From Blasia pusilla (lineage: Eukaryota > Marchantiophyta > Marchantiopsida > Blasiales), in the NCBI GenBank assembly GCA_050084515.1, contig CM114274.1:35712001-35776000 (forward strand): a DNA stretch of 64,000 nucleotides, in the 5' to 3' direction. Below the pieces are notes generated by a model. The model searched no databases and was not told the origin of the DNA. It was given only the letters and a program-made list of their open reading frames with translations. Numbering within the stretch: the first letter of the stretch is position 1; every line of letters begins with the position of its first letter. The position numbers and the translations under genes are program-made. Shown piece after piece: positions 11,538 through 25,331 of the stretch.

Positions 11538-14500
11538 TGGAATATTCCTCAATAACATTCACAGACGATAAGCTAGATAAGCAGAATTACAATGTCTGGA
11601 AGTTTCGCATGAAATAATTTCTCATGGGTCAAGAACTATGGGAGCTTGTCACAGGTGATGAGGCCAAGCGAGAAGGTGACTCAACAGTCTCGGAAAAAAT
11701 GAGCAAGGCAAAGAATCCACTACATTTCAATAACTATCTGTTCTCCAATGATATGTCACATTCAAGATGTTGATACTCTGAATGAGGCCTGGGATGCATT
11801 GGAAAAGCTATTCCAGACATCTACAAAAGCCAGAAAGATTCAATTGAAATAAAATTGAACGAAGTGAAGAAAGGATCGTAGAGCATCAATGATTATATTT
11901 TGAGTATCAAACATATTGTTGATCAGTTGAATAGCATTGGAATGACAGTAGAAGATGATGATCTAATTTTGTTCACTCTAAAAGACCTTCCAAAGGATTA
12001 CAAGTCCTTTGAGACCTCTATCTATGTAGAGAGAAATATACAACATTTCAAGAGTTAGTCACACTATTAATCAGTGAAGAGATACGCCTAATAGGCAGCG
12101 ATAGCTCGTCTAGTCTACAAGAGAGTGCGTTATTTACAGGTTATGGATCAAATAGAGGCAGAGGTTGTAGCAAAACCTTCCGTGGTCGTGGTGGATATCA
12201 AGCATATGGAGGAAGATGCACTCAATATAATGTCACTCAATCAACTACAAATCAGTACCAGACACAATCACAAGGTGGTGATGGTGGAAACCGTTGGGGT
12301 TGAGGTCAGCAGTAGAGGGTCCTTGGATCTTGCAATTACTGTGGGATAAAGGGTCATTGTACAAAGTTTTGCTTCAAGAAGAAGACAGATATGAGAAGAG
12401 GAGCCTTACAAGAACAAAACTATGTGGAGCAATAACACCAAGGATAGTACCAAGAACAACAACATTCACAAACTGAACATCTCTTGGTCATGACTCATCA
12501 TATGAGAGCAATGGTCAAGAAAGACTCGACAACAGATTGATACATTGATTCTGGTGCATCAAATCACATGACCTCACAAGCTAAATGGTTCAGTAGTTTG
12601 GAGCCGGTGAAAGATCATGCAATTGTGCTCACAAGAGATGATACTCAACATCATATCACGCATACTAGTAAAGTTCCAATAGCATCAGATGGTCTTTGTG
12701 CTCTTGGAAATGTTATCTATATTCCTACCATTGCAAGAAATTTGATCTCTATATGAGAAATAATATAGTAGTGTTATCAAATGAAGTTTAACACATATGG
12801 TTGTTTCATTGAAATAATGGATGACCATACTACGATAGCGAAAGGAACTGGATCTGGCATAATGTTCAAATTAAATGTTTCTATGTCAGAGATTCAAATA
12901 AAAATATATGGTCAAATCGGCCAACAAGTCATAGATCTAAATGTTTGGCATAAGAGAATTGGACATATGAATTTTCAAAGATTACACAGTCTTTCATAAT
13001 CTAATATAGTAATGAGACTTCCTAAATTAGCAAATTTGGCTACGTTAAAGGTATGTCTTGCTTGCCAATTTGGAAAGCAAGCTAGATTTCCTTTTCCAAA
13101 GCAAGGTAGAAGAACATCCAAGATATTGGAGTTGATCCACAATGATGTGTGGACAACATCACAATATAGCCTTATTGGTTGCCACTACTTTATTTCATTT
13201 ATTGATGACTTCTCTAGGTATATAGGGGTTTAATTTCTAAAACCCAACTTAGAGGTATTCTCAGTGTTCCAAACATTCAGAGTTCTAGTAGAGAAGCAGA
13301 CTAGAGAACACATTCTGAAATTGCGTTGTGATGGAGGAGGAGAGTATCTTTCAACAGAGTTTGATGACTATTTGCGTCAGAATAACATCCAACGGCAAGT
13401 GACTTGTCGCTACACTCCACAAAAAAATGGAATGGTTGAGAGGAAGAATCGACATATTGCTGAAGGGGCATAAGTGATACATTCCATCCTTTATGCAAAT
13501 TGGCTATTGGAATTAAGGGGCATAAGTGATACATTCCATCCTTTATGCAAATTATTATTAGTCGCGATATTATCTTTTATGAACTAAAGTCATGGTATGC
13601 TTCATTTGAGCCTATTCCATCTCGTCTGTTGAGGGGGAGAATATTATTGTAAACCAACAGACATTGCCTTCAAATTCCCTAAGTACTAGTGTAGGATTAG
13701 GGGAGGTCCTAGATTCGTGAGTTAAATCTGTGAGTCCATGGACGTGAAGAGTACGTATTAAGTCTGTTAACACTAGTTCAAGCTCAAGTCAGGTGTCAAA
13801 GGCATCTACCTCTAAACAACAACTTCGTAGATCAAGTAAAGTTATACATCTTGTTCATAGATGCATAAATGAAGGTTTCCTTGCGATACATCATGCATAT
13901 ATGATGACTACCCTTCAAGAACAGGAGCCGAGTTATTTTGAAGAAGTTGCAAGTAAAGTTGAATGGATTAAAGCTATGGAGGAAGAGCTTACTGCATTAA
14001 GACATCAATAGACCTTGGAGATGGTTGATATAACTTCCGATAAGGAAGCTATTGGTTGGAAATGGATTTACAAAATCAAACAAGATTGGTGGGTAAGGGC
14101 TATGCACAATAATATGCCATCGATTATGAGGAAACATTTAGCCATGTTGCAAAGATGGCGACTACGAGAATAGTGATTGCTGTTACAATAAGTAAGAAGT
14201 GGAAATTATATCACATGGATGTCAAGAATGCCTTCTTGAATAGGGATCTATACGAGGAGGTATATATGACTCAACCATCTGGATATGAGCATCTCGAGTT
14301 TCGCGTATGCAAGTTGAAGAAAGCTCTATAAGGGCTCAAACAAGCTCTAAGAGCTTAGTATGGCAAGATTACATACGTCTTATAAGAGTTGGATTTTAGG
14401 GTATGTGATTCCGACTCCTCATTATATGTCTTGAGAGGACAAGATCATACAATTATCATTGTGTTATATGTTGACGACCTCTTGATTACTAGGAGTACTG

Positions 14501-15230
14501 AGAATATGGTACAACAAGTCAAGCTAAAATTACAAGCAAAATTTGATATAAAGAACTTGGTAGAACTCAAGTACTTCCTTGGTATTCAGTTTATCAAGGT
14601 TGGAGAGAGCATGTGATTACTACAACGGCAATATGCTCTTCACATGCTTTCAAAATATGGTATGACGGCTTGTAAGCCAATCTTTACACCGTTGGACGAG
14701 AGTGTGAAGCTAAGAGTGATTGAAGGAGAGTTGCTTGCACATTCTCATATGTACATGTGCAAGGTTGGAATTTTGATCTATCTGACTATAACCAGACCAG
14801 ATTTGAGCTATGGAGTTGGCCTAGTGAGCCAATTTATGCAATCATCTCGAAAACCTCACCTTGATGCTATGTGGAGGATTATGAATGATGTGAAATTCTG
14901 TGTTCAAATCGGGCTTCAATTTGAACCTTCACCGAGTTTATAATCATAGGTATTCACAGATGCTAATTAGGCAAGAAGTGTGTCTGATCAACATTCCCCA
15001 TCTGGTTATTCATTTACTTTGGGAAGCACAACTATAAGTTGGGATTCAAAGAAGCAACCTACAATTGCTGTATTTTCAATTGAGGGTGAGTACAGAGGAG
15101 CAACCAATGTAACATGTGAGGCGATGAGGCTTCATCGATTACTTGTTGAGATTGGTGTTAGTAATTTATGACCTAGTGTAATATATGCATATAATCTTAG
15201 TAGCATCAAGCTTGCTAATAACCTTGCTAA
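11538..15230 (+). pseudogene. Copia gag-pol polyprotein, decayed
   Basis: Gag begins near 11538 (MEYSSITFTDDKLDKQNYNVWKF). A CCHC zinc knuckle CNYCGIKGHCTKFC lies at about 12330-12375, and the aspartic protease core YIDSGASNHM near 12545. The integrase zinc motif WHKRIGHM is near 12950, and the integrase core has HNDVW and a later RCDGGGEYLSTEF block. The RT has MDVKNAFLN near 14220 and the catalytic YVDDLLI near 14470. The RNase H part includes SKKQPTIAVFSIEGEY and ends at SSIKLANN, where the sequence jumps into the 3' LTR. Numerous in-frame stops and frameshifts are present. The integrase-RT junction (13465-13790) is disrupted by a 52-bp duplication. Confidence 0.92.
13463..13553 (+). repeat. 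52-bp direct duplication inside copia copy 1
   Basis: The block starting AAGGGGCATAAGTGATACAT begins at 13463 and again at 13515. The two copies are identical over 39 bp. It falls just after the integrase GMVERKNRHIAE block and helps destroy the reading frame. Confidence 0.9.
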
Positions 15231-15237
15231 TAACCTT

Positions 15238-15453
15238 AAGCGCGATTATCTTAACTAAGATTAGTTAATCACAGTTAGTTTAACTCGAGACTATGGTTAA
15301 GATTAGGGTTAGGGTTGCTTGTACATACCCTATATAATTGAGAAGGGGACCAGCCTCAACTCATTCTCTCGTTGCAAAATTTTGTTCTCCATGATGGTGT
15401 ATGAGTGTGAGAGTCATTTTCCACCACTTATGCTTTTTTAGCAATTTTCTACA
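15238..15453 (+). repeat. 3' LTR of copia copy 1, 5'-truncated
   Basis: It matches the 5' LTR from its internal AAGCGCGATTATCTTAACTA block to the terminal TTTTCTACA, and is followed by the CTTTA duplication. About the first 100 bp of the LTR are missing. The deletion also removed the end of RNase H and the polypurine tract. Confidence 0.88.
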
Positions 15454-15458
15454 CTTTA

Positions 15459-18400
15459 CTGGTGGGACGGATGGGAAATTGAAATAAGTCTTTCAAAAAT
15501 TCAAAACCCTAAATAATAGGCATGTATATAGAGAAGGAAGTTAAGAAACTCACCAATAGCAAAAATGATATCAAGTACATATAGAGAAACATGACGACCA
15601 CTAAGAGGGACTCTAGCACCGAAGTCTCCCACGGCCTTAGCCCGCCTCAAAATCCCGTTGGCTTGGGCATGCTGCAAGGCCACAGAGACTCATTGCCTAC
15701 ACTAAAGAATCGCAATAGCCAAAGACAACTCATTTCTCAATTAGATCTAATGAGCATTGTCTGTAAGGAACGAGTCAAACCTCTTCCCCATAACCCCATA
15801 CACCTCTCTGGCTAAGGGGACCAATCAATGTCCGTCATAAAGTCAATTATAGAGATTTGTCTTCTTCACCCCTATCGCTCCTTGTAGCAATCTCCCTTGT
15901 GCCAGCACATAAGTTTGCATGGATTCTCGCGATGGAAGATGAGAGGCAAGAACTCATGATAACACAATATGGGCAAGATTGGATATATCCACACACATGG
16001 ATTGCATGAAGTGAGACTTGTACTTTTTGCTTGTGATAGGAGGGAGGGCGAGGGCGAGTGGAGTAGCAAGGGAAGAAGCAGACGTTGGGGAAGCAATTGC
16101 CAAGTGCAAAATACAAAGGCGAGTGGAAGGGAAGAGAAAGGGAAAGAGGTGGATCCTTTATAGACAAGTCCTTTCATAGGACGGGCGTAGGTCCAAGGAC
16201 ATGGACCTTGCCCACATGCAAGCTTGGAAGGAGTATGTTTATGGGTAGGATGGATGAAAAATTGAGTCATATCCCTAAATAATCAATCCCTATGAAGGAA
16301 AGGGGATTTAAAAAATAAAATAGTAAGATGTTTGTGGGATGCACAATTTTAAATAGGATAATATATATATTCATGGAAAGGATGGGGAACTTAAGAGTAC
16401 TTCAAATTTGAACAAACTAGGGAGAGTTGTTGTCGTGCACTGTCGATGATGAGTGCATCCCTTTCTCTAAATTAACTAAAAGAAATATAAACTTTAATAG
16501 AAACTTGGATGGAAAACCCATCGGGATATAAAGGAGGGGGACATAGAGAGCCAAAAAACCTAACGGCCAAAACCAACCCTGAAGAGACTGAAGGGGGCCT
16601 CCTCCCCCTAACGACCAAACTCACCAACAACACAGACAATATCAGCAACACCTAGAGAACTATGGCTACTACTAAGTGGGCCTTTGGAACTAAACAACTA
16701 GATGGAACTAAACGACTAGATGCGATAAGTCAAGGGTAATTATTGGTAATTCAAAATTCAATCTTGGATGTTTCGTGCATAGTACCAAACATCCACTAGT
16801 AGTATAGATTGAGGGAGGATCCAAATTTTTCATATGAATAAGAAGATCAAGATATAATATTTTAGAGTGAAAAAAACATCTAATTTGTGCACTCTACATG
16901 CATAAGAACTAGTAATTATAATTGGAATATGCATAAAGAATTAAAACAAAAAGTTGTAATTACCATTGTGTCCGTGGGTCAATGCGTCTCTTGGGTGGTT
17001 GAAATTCCAATCAATCATAGGGCGTGGGTGAAAAAGCCCTCAACGCCCTAAGAAAATTTTTAGCTAGGCTTTGCCACAATGTAGGCTAGGCAAGCTGGAA
17101 ACTAGGTAGGGCAACCCCTAAATGTGGTGGCTTGCCATGGTTGGCTTCACTAAACATGGTGGCATGGCTACTTAGTCATGCAATTATGTGGTCATGACCA
17201 CGGATTTATTCAAATACGTACCACCTAAATACCGCTTTTACACTATTTCATCATTTTCTCCGGTTTCAAGTTTATCTTGGATTAATCTTCTCAAAATTTC
17301 TCCAACTTTACATGAGACACGGAAATTGCTATCCCCAACACTCAACTATTGCTCGTATACGAGGTCATCACCAAAAAATCCTACAAAATAATGGGTGAAG
17401 CTCCCTTGTATGACCTTCCAAATGATAATTTGACAAGCTCATGCAACGTCTCTATCGAGCCTCTCCATTGAGGCAACTTGAATGCCCACTACAAGGAATT
17501 TTCCCATGCCCCTCTCTCATCTTTCGTGTGTAAAATAACAGTGAAAATGGTACATACTGCTAATTACACTCTCAAATACATACATGACCACGTCAAGCAC
17601 ATCTATCATCTACCATGAGGGAATTTAGACTTTTATTACTCTACTTCCTATTAAAACCTAGTAAAGGAAGTGTTACAAAGGCTCAACAAGAGGAAAAAAG
17701 TTTGACCAAAGATGTAATAGACTTCATCAACGAGGAGTGTACAATCTTGGAGTTGTACTTTTAAATTAAACACCAATCGAGAGAATGTTCATAATGAGCT
17801 CATTGCTTTGGAAATTTAGGAGAATATAAAGAAGTTTTATATTCTCGTGTATATTAGCATATAATTTTTTGAACATTGTTGTTACAAATTGATGACTATG
17901 TATGCAAGCTCATAAACGTGTAAAAGCACAGGACCTTCTACCAATGCCATCTAATGAGTTAGTTACATCTAATTAACTAGCAGAAAGGGATGTACCAATA
18001 GTGCTCATCATTAGCTAGTCCATGGTACACGCATCCACTAGTACTTACAAGACGTAACTATTAAGGAACAATTTTGGTTACCAAGACATTTGGAAGGGAA
18101 ATGTAGTTGAATTTCTTCATTGGGGAAGCTTCAAAGACAAAAAATAAATATAGACCAGACAAGAAAACCAAAGTAATAACTTCTAACCTTTCGGTTATTC
18201 ATACAAACACTTCTTATTTGTTGTGATCCTTACTAGCACGAAGTTAAATAAATGATAGTCCCAGAACTAAAAGCCTTCATCGCTTCAGGCACAGGAATTT
18301 CACGACCATAGAAACTTCCCCACCCGTCGCAACGATATGCTATCATCCATACCACAAGTCAGTTAGAAGGTTTCTTACAACCGACATCTATATATCCGTC

Positions 18401-19875
18401 GTGTTGGTTGGATATTTGTCTCCGGGTCGGACCCCTTCAATATGGCTTACAGCTCATACCCATAGGCGATCCCCATGTGCTTCAATGCCATTGTGTGGCG
18501 GGCATGTATGTGAACAGACAATTGGCCAAGTGAATTTGCTCGCCAAGTGTGGAAGATATTGCGGTCACTAGTCCGGATATTGTCACCATATATTCGGACT
18601 CCAAGCTTTGGCCGGAGGTTTGATCCGTACAACCACTAATAAGTTGCCTCCAACCCTTTAGAGTTTATCGTCCACTTTCGTCAAGAAGCCCCACATGATA
18701 CCTTTTGCTATTACCCACACCCTAACGTATAGCTTCTTGAATAAACGATTTAGATTGGGCCCTAATGTGATCAAACCATCTAGATTACATAAGAACTCTG
18801 AATAAACTCCCTTGATTAGGAGTTTACATGCCTCCTCTTCCGCAACCAATTTCTACGCTCTATTGAGTAGGTGTTTGGAATTGTATAAGGAAGAGTTGGA
18901 CCCATGAACTTGGAAATTTTTTTGCCCAGGCGTTGTTGGAGTACCTTCTTAATTGGTTCAAGTTGGTAGTGAATCAAACGTGTTGGAACATTATTTGCGT
19001 TAGAGGCAAGGCGGGAGAGTTTTAGGTCTTCAATCTGCAAAAAAATGGTTTCCGTGTTTATGGTACCTTTGCATTATGGCTATTTAGTGATCGTCCATAT
19101 TTTTTAGGAAGCAAGAAGAATGTGATTAAGAAAGGAAAATCTTATTAAGCGAGGTGAATGTGAAACATTTGAAGAGGTTCAACATCTTGTAGCTTCTGGA
19201 TTACTTTCCATCTCTAAGGTATGCTTAAATCTTCACTTTGATAGTCATTTTTTAATTAGCCTTTCTTGCTTATTGTAATAACTCTCGCTATTGCTGTAAT
19301 GTACAACTCTAGGAAAAAAAATACTCTTTCTACCGCAAAGTATAAAGTTCGTTTTCAAGAGACCACTGTTTCCTGAGTAAAGAGAGGTTTTATAAAGAAT
19401 ATAAAAAATAAACTCCTTCTTCACTAAAATGTTTCACTAACTATAACGACAGTGTCTTACAAGTACAAAAAAAGGTTTTTCTTCCCTTTTGGAAAAGACT
19501 CTTCTCAAGTGCACATGAAAACTCTTGTGAATCTTGAATAACAAAGCTCCACGAAGACTTCAAAGAGACCTCAAGAATGGCGGCTCACCCTGCTTTCAGA
19601 ACTAAATTTGTCATAGCAAGTTACTGATTGTCTAACAACTTTCCCACGCTTCTTCCTTATTATCTTCTGGAATTTTGAAACTACAAGACTTAACTCTCAT
19701 CTCTATTGCAGCCCAATAGGATCCACATTCCATTCCGCACATGAGAAAGAATGAGAGAAGATTCTTCTTCTGCATCAAAGAGTGGAAAGAACTAGAAAAT
19801 TATGACAAGCTTCAAAAAGTAAAAGACTCATGAGCTTGGATCATCCCTCAACAAAACTTCTTACACACTCACCAA
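15459..19875. other. Intergenic DNA between the two copia elements
   Basis: Open frames up to 132 codons occur (for example 15872-16270 minus) but none shows a recognisable domain or codon-level evidence of selection. No tRNA, terminal repeat or simple array was recognised. Confidence 0.4.
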
Positions 19876-20038
19876 TCTGGAAAAATGCTAAACAAGCATA
19901 ATTGGTGGAAAACGGCTCTCACACATACACACCACCATGGAGAACAAAATTTGCAATAAGATAATGAGTGGAGGCTGGTCCTCTTCTCAATTATATAGGA
20001 TATGTACAAGCAACCCTAACCCTATCCTTGACCATAGT
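19876..20038 (-). repeat. 3' LTR of copia copy 2, 5'-truncated
   Basis: On the minus strand it starts at ACTATGGTCAAGGATAGGG, corresponding to the middle of the full LTR, and ends TTTTTCCAGA next to the ACCAA duplication. Roughly the first 150 bp of the LTR are absent. Confidence 0.85.
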
Positions 20039-21718
20039 GAAACAAAGTACTGGCAATCACTAAGGCTCTGTTGTGATGCTGTTCAAACGTCATTGTGGAT
20101 CAACTCCAATATCTTGGATGCTCTTCTACCTTGCTTTGGAAAAGGAAATCTAGCTTGTTTTCCAAATTGGTAAGCAAGACATACCTCTAACGTAGTAGGA
20201 CTTGCTAATTTAGGGAGTCCTATTACTATATTAGATGATGAAAGACTCTGTAATCTTTGAAGATTCATATGTCCAATTCTTTTATGCCACACATTTAGGT
20301 CTGTGACTTGTTGGCCGGTTTGACCATACATTTCTGTTTTAATCTTTGGCATAAAAACATCTAATTTGAACATTCTGCCAGATCTAGTTCCTTTGGCTAT
20401 CGTAGTCTGGTCATCCATTGTGTCAATGAAATAACCATCTGCGTTAAACTTTACTTGATAACCCTGTTATACTATCTGTCCTACAGAGATCAGATTTCTT
20501 GCAATGGTAGGAAGATAGAGAACATTTCCAAGAGCACAAAGACCATCTGATGCTACTGGAACTTTACCGGTATGCGTGATATGATGTTGAGTGTCATCTC
20601 CTGTGAGCACAATTGCATGATCTTTCATCGGCTCCAAACAACTAAACCAATTCGCTTGTGAGGTCATGTGATTTGATACACCGGAGTCAATGTACCAATC
20701 TGTTGTTGAGTCTTTCTTGACAATTGCTCCCATATGATGAGTCATGACCAAGAGATGAATGTTGTTGTTCTTGGTACTGCTCTTGCTATTGTTGCTCCAC
20801 ATAGTTTTGTTGTTGTAAGGCTCTTGTTCTCATATCTTCCTTCTTCTTGAAGCAAAACTTTGCATAGTGACCCTTTATCCAACAGTAATTGCAAGATCCA
20901 GAGACCCTCTACTGCTGACCTCGACCCCAACGGTTTCCACCATCACCACCATGTGATTGTGTTTGATACTGGTTCGTAGTTGATTGAGTGACGTTATACT
21001 AAGTGCCTCTTCCTCCATATGCTTGATATCCACCACGACCATGGAAGTTTCTGCCACGACCCCTGCCTCTGTTTGATCCATAACTTGCAAATAGCGCACT
21101 TTCTTGCAGACTAGACGAGCTACAGCTACCTACTAGGCGCATCTCTTCACTGATCAACAGAGTAACTAACTCTTGAAAGGTTGGATACTTCTCTCTCACA
21201 GAGATAGAGGTCTCAAAGGACTTGTAATCCTTTGGAAGGCCTTAAAGAGTGAATAAGATCAGATCATCATCTCCTACTGTCACTCCAATGCTATTCAACT
21301 AATCAACAATATGTCTGATACTCAAAATATAATCATTGATGCTCTCCGATTCTTTCCTCACTTCGTTCAATTGCTGTTCCAATTGAAGCTTTCAGGCCTT
21401 TGTAGACGTTTGGAACAACTTTTCGAATGCATCCTAGGCTCCCTTCGGAATATCAACATCTTGGATTTGGCCTATCATTGGCGAATTGATCGTTATTGAA
21501 ATGTAGTGGATTACTTGTCTTGCACCTTTGTTCCAAGCGCGAACATTCAAGTCTGTTGAGTCACCTTCTGGCTTAGCCTCATCACCTGTGATAAGCTCCC
21601 ATAGTTCTTGACCCATGAGAAATTGTTTCATGTGAAACTTCCAGACATTATAATTCTGCTTGTCTAGCTTTTCGCGTGTGATTGATGTTGAGGAATACTC
21701 CATGATAAACGATTTCAC
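20039..21718 (-). pseudogene. Copia gag-protease-integrase fragment, decayed
   Basis: Gag begins at about 21703 (MEYSSTSITREKLDKQNYN, with KFHMKQFLMGQELWEL further on). An RGRGRNFHGRGGYQAYGGRG segment lies near 21000-21070, and the protease core YIDSGVSNHM near 20690. The gag-pre-integrase motif VWHKRIGHMNLQRLQ is near 20270, and CLAYQFGKQARFPFPKQG near 20160. Stops interrupt gag and the knuckle region. The frame ends shortly after HNDV at the deletion breakpoint. Confidence 0.9.
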
Positions 21719-22220
21719 TCACAAAAAAATTTAATTTCAGGCTTTCTACTACTCTAATTGAATCATAGACCACTCCTACATATAAATCGATTTGAAATTT
21801 GCCAAAATTGATCAACTGTATGAAAGAACTAGTCGAAATTGGTCTGTAGAGAGCAAACTCCACAACTTTTCTTCACTGATTGCACTTTCCTACACTGAAA
21901 TTGTTGTTGCAGGAGCTCAGAATGTCAAAATTAAGCAATTTTGGATGCGTTGGAAAGCTCTTGATGAGCTCTACATGATAGGTTGAACTTGTCTCTTGCA
22001 TCGTTCTAGCCAAAGCGGATCCTGACGGCTGAATCGACCGAGAAAGCCCTAAAAAATGCCTCCAAAGTTTTATCACCATCAAAGTTCCACTTGAAATTTG
22101 CACCCACTGAGCTCTGAATAAAATTTCCTTCTCCCAAACTGAAATTTTCCCTCTCTTGCCTCGCTTCTCTCTTCAAACACCAAGAATTTCAAGTGATGTT
22201 CTCCTCCCGCTTTGATGCCA

Positions 22221-22532
22221 AGTGGAAAACTGTTAAACTAGCATAATTGGTGGAAAACGGCTCTCTCACACACACACCACCATGGAGAACGAAATTTGCA
22301 ATGAGAGAATGAGTGGAGGTTGGTCCTCTTCTCAATTATTTAGGGTATGTACAAGCAACCCTAACCCAATCCTTAACCATAGTCTCGAGTTAGCATAACT
22401 GTGATTAACTAACCATAGTTAAGATAATCGTGCTTAACTGACTAACCAAGATTAAACTTCCCTATTTCGTGTGAGTGCCAAATGTAGCAGTTCAAGTGTC
22501 TCATGAGCTTGATTGTTACTCAATCTTCAATA
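22221..22532 (-). repeat. 5' LTR of copia copy 2, with adjacent primer site
   Basis: This 312-bp LTR begins TATTGAAGATTG (TG mutated to TA) and ends TTTCCACT. A diverged primer site, TGGCATCAAAGC, follows at 22220-22209 on the minus strand. Compared with copy 1, the primer site has two substitutions. Confidence 0.88.
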
Positions 22533-25307
22533 ACCAAGACTGTTGGTAAACTCAAGATAGATGGAACAGTATTGGGGAATTCAAGACATAAGGAAATGAT
22601 CCCTTCTTCTTCTGATTTACTCTTTAAATAGTCTTTTACAACCCCTGATTGCTCTTCCTATTCTAATCTAGAATTCTAACTGCTACTCCTAACCTACTCT
22701 ATTCAAATTCTCCAACCCTCTATCTTCCTAAGACGGTTGGTTGCCTTGGCGTTTCATTTCCGGTCCCTTTAAACCGTTGCGCCGCTCCATTTTCGGCTTC
22801 CAAAACCGCCGCGACGGTTCAATCTTCACAGTCTTCGCACTCTTCGTAGTCTTTGCTTTGCAGTCTTATCTTCGTACAAAGACTCTTTGATCTTCATTCT
22901 TTGTTCAAAATCTTCGCTCTTTGATCTTCGTTTACAGTCTTCGCACGAAGACTCCTTTGGGACTTTGGCTGCAAAGAAGTTCTTTACACGTCTTCGTTTA
23001 ACAATCTTTAGAGGCATTTTCACTTCTCCAAGACACTTCCCTGATCTTCCAATCTCCTTGCCTTCTCAATGGAGATTCACTAACTAGCCTGATGAAGTAC
23101 TCTTCTAACTATTTCTCTTCCTCTATTCATATTTACAATCTTCTATGAAATCTTCAATTTTCAGTCTTCCTTCCTAAGGACTTCTACCTATTTCTGTACA
23201 AAAACCATCCAAAATACAAAACTCTCACAAGAGTGGGTTATCACAATTGCATATGAAAAGTATGTTTAAACCTATGAACCTTTGGACCTTGCGATCCATC
23301 AGTAGCCATAGATCCCAGATGATGTCCTAGAAAATGAGTATATTTTGATATTCTCCCTAACCTATCACCATAATAGTGTACTTTTTACTTTCAACTTACT
23401 TCCACGATCCCCAAGTAGGAGTCATTATCCTACATTTGGCGGGGTTGCAGAGCTTAATGTCCACTTACTCATATGGGCTCATAACAATCCTTAAACTTGT
23501 ACTCCTTAACTTATAACAAAAAGTTGTCATAGCCTTTTGATCGATTTACTTTCGAATAATAATTGACGAAAAGTGCTAATATTGAGAGCGGATTTCAATA
23601 CACTTAGATATCCTCAAAGTCTATCCGTGCAAACTACACTCCTTTGCCCAACTTTGCAACCCCTTTATAGCTAGTGCTTTACCTTTGGGCGTACTATATT
23701 CTACATCGTTCTCAAATGCATCAAAATTGGAAAAGAGGTAGCTTAAATAGAGTGTAGGGAATATTTTAAATGCCCACATGTCTACTATCTCAAAATGGGA
23801 GCTAAGGTTTTTTATGCTTTTTATTGACCCTCCCACTTATCTACTTCTCCAACACCGCGACTTTCTGTAATAAATAAATTATCTTTTATGAAATATGGAT
23901 TTAGAACATTTGTCTATTGTGTTGTGCTATCGATGCATCTCACATAAACACACACCCTCTGTTGTTGCATAAACCCTTTAGAGAAGAATCCAAAGGTTTG
24001 AAGTCATGGACTTGAAGTTGTGGATTCTTGCAGATGTGATTTGTGTATCCCTTGCCAAATATGTGCCTTTCGCTCCCATGAGGGTTGTTTGGGTTCAGGT
24101 TTCAACTAGCTGCTAAAGAAAAAGACAATATGTTTTAGTTTTGATAAGAAACCTTGAAAAAATTATGTGTGGTATGTATTAATCTATCCTTCATTGAATT
24201 GTAAACATTTTTCCAATGCCAATAGAGATAGGGAATAGAGATATCATCTCACTTCTATTCCCGAAGATTGGCATAAAATTTATACATCCACTTCTCAATT
24301 GGCACATAGTTTGTTCCATTTGTCTTGAAAGAAGGCTTGAAGGAAAGACACGTCTACCAAGCATAAGTTTGCACTAAAGAATGGGGTCTTTGATAGAAAA
24401 GTGAAAAGAAGTCCAAAGTGGTTTGGATCAAAGTTATGACTTTAAGTAAAAATCTATCATTTCACATCACACAAAATTGTAGGACACCCAAGCAATCCTT
24501 TCCCGCATGCTCTCTCCCCATATTTCATCTACACAAATCAATTTTCGTGACTTTCTCAACTCTTACATATACAACTTTGGAGAAATGTTCTTGTTCTTGA
24601 TAACACATCTGCGAGACAAACACAAATAGTTGTAGAGATAAACACCAAAGGCACCGTATATTTAGACATTGGAATAAGGTCTACTATTCACTTCGACTAT
24701 ATAAAGTCCCAAAAATTTTAGGGAGGAAGCTTCTCATTGTTCAATTTGAATACTTTAATAATGTTAGCAATTAAAATATCCTCTAAAATTGGAATTTTTA
24801 TAGTTTTAATTTCCTTTAGTAGAGAGTGGGGACATATTATGCTTCCTTGTTGGATTATAGATCCCAATACTACCTCTTGTTTTATTCATCTTCTCTCTTC
24901 CCCTCTTCACTAGTGACAATTTTTAGTTTTGACTGTAGGAATGTATAAATCTATAGGATTATGCCCAACTACATTGGCAAAATCTTCCCTTGAAGGTGTA
25001 TGTGAGATAATTGATCTGGCCGAACCCCTTCCGAGTAAAACGCATTGCTGATACAGAGAGGGCACGTGGGAAAAATCATTTTAGTATGTGGCTCAAATTT
25101 AAAGTGGGCTCTCTATCTTTCTTTATGACCGTCAATTGAATTTAAGATATCAAGTTAGTTTCCTACGTTCTTATGCAGTGGTTTTATTGTTCACGAGAAC
25201 CATAGCCTTGTTAGAAATATAGATTGAAGGAAGTCGGATTTCTACGTGATGATGCTCATATGATTTGTAGTAAATATCTTAGTAAGGAGCTAGAGTTATA
25301 TAATATG

Positions 25308-25331
25308 CTCTCTCTCTCTCTCTCTCTCTCT
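25308..25331. repeat. (CT)12 microsatellite
   Basis: A perfect CT dinucleotide run of about 24 bp. Confidence 0.95.

Larger units (their letters stand above)
10725..15453 (+). mobile_element. Ty1/copia LTR retrotransposon, copy 1 (decayed)
   Basis: The element is bounded by the 5-bp direct repeat CTTTA (10720-10724 and 15454-15458). It has a 5' LTR, a tRNA-Met(i)-type primer binding site, and a gag-protease-integrase-RT-RNase H order that defines Ty1/copia. The coding region is broken by many stops. The end of RNase H, the polypurine tract and the first part of the 3' LTR are deleted. It cannot be autonomous. Confidence 0.93.
19876..22532 (-). mobile_element. Ty1/copia LTR retrotransposon, copy 2 (internally deleted)
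   Basis: It belongs to the same family as copy 1 but lies on the opposite strand. It is flanked by the 5-bp direct repeat ACCAA (19871-19875 and 22533-22537). It keeps gag, protease and the integrase zinc region. The sequence then jumps, just after the integrase block ILELIHNDV, into the middle of the 3' LTR. The integrase core, RT, RNase H and the first half of the 3' LTR are all missing. Confidence 0.9.

Noticed and set aside
15847-16270. Overlapping minus-strand frames of 106 and 132 codons
   Set aside because: No domain, no splice support, and two frames open over the same low-complexity stretch.
18447-19040. Adjacent minus-strand frames considered as a decayed transposon gene
   Set aside because: No catalytic motif, zinc finger or terminal repeat could be identified.
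22820-22990. Lysine/arginine-rich minus-strand frame (22826-23023)
   Set aside because: It derives from a TCTTCG/TCTTTG simple-sequence region and has no other support.
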